Under the pieces are notes generated by a model that was not told where the DNA came from, searched no databases, and worked only from the letters and a program-made list of their open reading frames with translations. From UBA2239 sp050177075 (GTDB taxonomy: Bacteria; Pseudomonadota; Gammaproteobacteria; Burkholderiales; UBA9220), in assembly GCA_050177075.1 (NCBI GenBank), contig JBFXHL010000005.1:1-51946 (forward strand): a stretch of DNA of 51,946 nucleotides. The letters run 5' to 3'. A program made the position numbers and the translations under genes. Of this stretch, positions 51,571 to 51,946 are shown piece after piece; position 1 is the stretch's first letter, and each line of letters opens with the position of its first letter.

Positions 51571-51762
51571 TTATGAATGGCGCGCGTCAAGCCAGAGGGC
51601 GTAAGCCCGATAAGTGGCGTCCATGTCGAACGGGACGCCGAATTTGCGGTAGTGTGCGCGACAGGCGTTGTTATAGGCAGTCTGATTTGCGTAGAGGCGG
51701 GGATCTGGAAAAAGGGACTCGAACTGCCGCTTTTTTTCTTCGTCCTGGAAATAGTTGTCCAT
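51571..51762 (-). CDS. Small orphan protein, 63 aa
   Basis: The ATG at 51762 begins MDNYFQDEEKKRQFESLFPD; the product is acidic at the N-terminus and rich in aromatic residues and Arg (YRAYALWLDARHS at the end). No family is recognised. Codon use looks plausible for a real gene but the short length is a caution. It ends next to the intron-like segment, so its 3' end may have been altered. A 10-bp hairpin lies 26 bp upstream. Confidence 0.45.
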   Translation of the reverse strand: MDNYFQDEEKKRQFESLFPDPRLYANQTAYNNACRAHYRKFGVPFDMDATYRAYALWLDARHS

Positions 51763-51787
51763 GAATTAAGTATGGTGAGAATAAACA

Positions 51788-51818
51788 CGGGAGAGACCGC
51801 TTTCCGCAGTCTCTCCCG
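51788..51818. terminator. Hairpin upstream of the 63-aa ORF
   Basis: CGGGAGAGAC (51788-51797) and GTCTCTCCCG (51809-51818) are perfect 10-bp inverted repeats with an 11-nt loop. On the minus strand it is followed by TGTTTATTCT, compatible with the end of a gene entering from the right edge. From 51819 to 51946 I see no convincing gene. Confidence 0.5.
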
Positions 51819-51946
51819 TATTGCCCGTGCCGTCGGTGGAGCCTCTGGCATGGCTTCCTTGCGAGTTGGCAAGGTTTTGGGGGATGCGTCTTCTCTTCAT
51901 GGACCACCATCGTGGCCGAAAAGTGAAGTAGAACTTTGCCTCCCTG

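Overview
The window is a GC-rich, gene-dense chromosomal segment. Gene content and order point to a betaproteobacterium, probably of the Rhodocyclales type (Azospira/Dechloromonas-like). The pointers are a complete sdhCDAB-sdhE-gltA-odhA-odhB-lpd-zapE TCA block behind a GntR regulator, a MutT/TenI fusion, purM-purN next to DUF3108 genes and an RsmB-like gene, and rpsU-yqeY-dnaG-rpoD. The taxonomic placement is inference. Almost everything is core housekeeping; I found no CRISPR array, prophage or toxin-antitoxin pair.

Layout. 1-1702: 3' end of a chemoreceptor with a zinc-binding CZB domain, convergent with a degenerate GGDEF protein (GGQEF). 1762-14051 (minus strand): gntR, sdhCDAB, sdhE, gltA, odhA, odhB, lpd, zapE. 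This is one nearly gapless series supplying succinate dehydrogenase, its flavinylation factor, citrate synthase and the whole 2-oxoglutarate dehydrogenase complex. A near-perfect palindrome upstream of gntR is a good operator candidate, and two hairpins lie inside the unit. 14165-16033: MutT/TenI fusion and a DUF815 ATPase. 16197-16647: rpmB-rpmG with a bidirectional terminator.

16702-22269: a second chemoreceptor, a fatty-acid desaturase, an MscS channel, a PLD-type nuclease and msrA. 22395-27036: RsmB-like methyltransferase, two DUF3108 paralogues, purN and purM, joined by 4-bp overlaps. 27128-32501: CigR-like secreted protein, hda, a thioredoxin/HEAT protein beside a ClC antiporter, YchJ, an EI24 membrane protein, greB and an Mth938-domain protein. 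32554-35551: an unrecognised 387-aa protein, then a divergent LysR/HPP pair.

35683-39172: a DsrE-family gene broken by an in-frame TAG, an alpha/beta hydrolase overlapping an MsbA-like ABC exporter, and a short conserved-looking gene broken by an in-frame TAA. 39204-46466: sfsA, thioredoxin, a GT-B-fold protein, a thioredoxin/CcdA-like membrane protein, TauE/SafE, folB, plsY, a coiled-coil membrane protein and tsaD. 46579-51199: rpsU-yqeY-dnaG-rpoD and a CAT-anticodon tRNA. dnaG looks leaderless. Past the tRNA (51200-51946) the sequence changes character: a possible group II intron 5' fragment and a small orphan ORF suggest the edge of a mobile or decayed region.

Most worth a second look: the two nonsense-interrupted genes within 3.5 kb, the putative leaderless dnaG, the GntR palindrome before the TCA unit, the GGQEF protein with an intact I-site, the unrecognised 387-aa protein, and the intron-like sequence after the rpoD-linked tRNA. 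I did not find a clear new multi-gene system.
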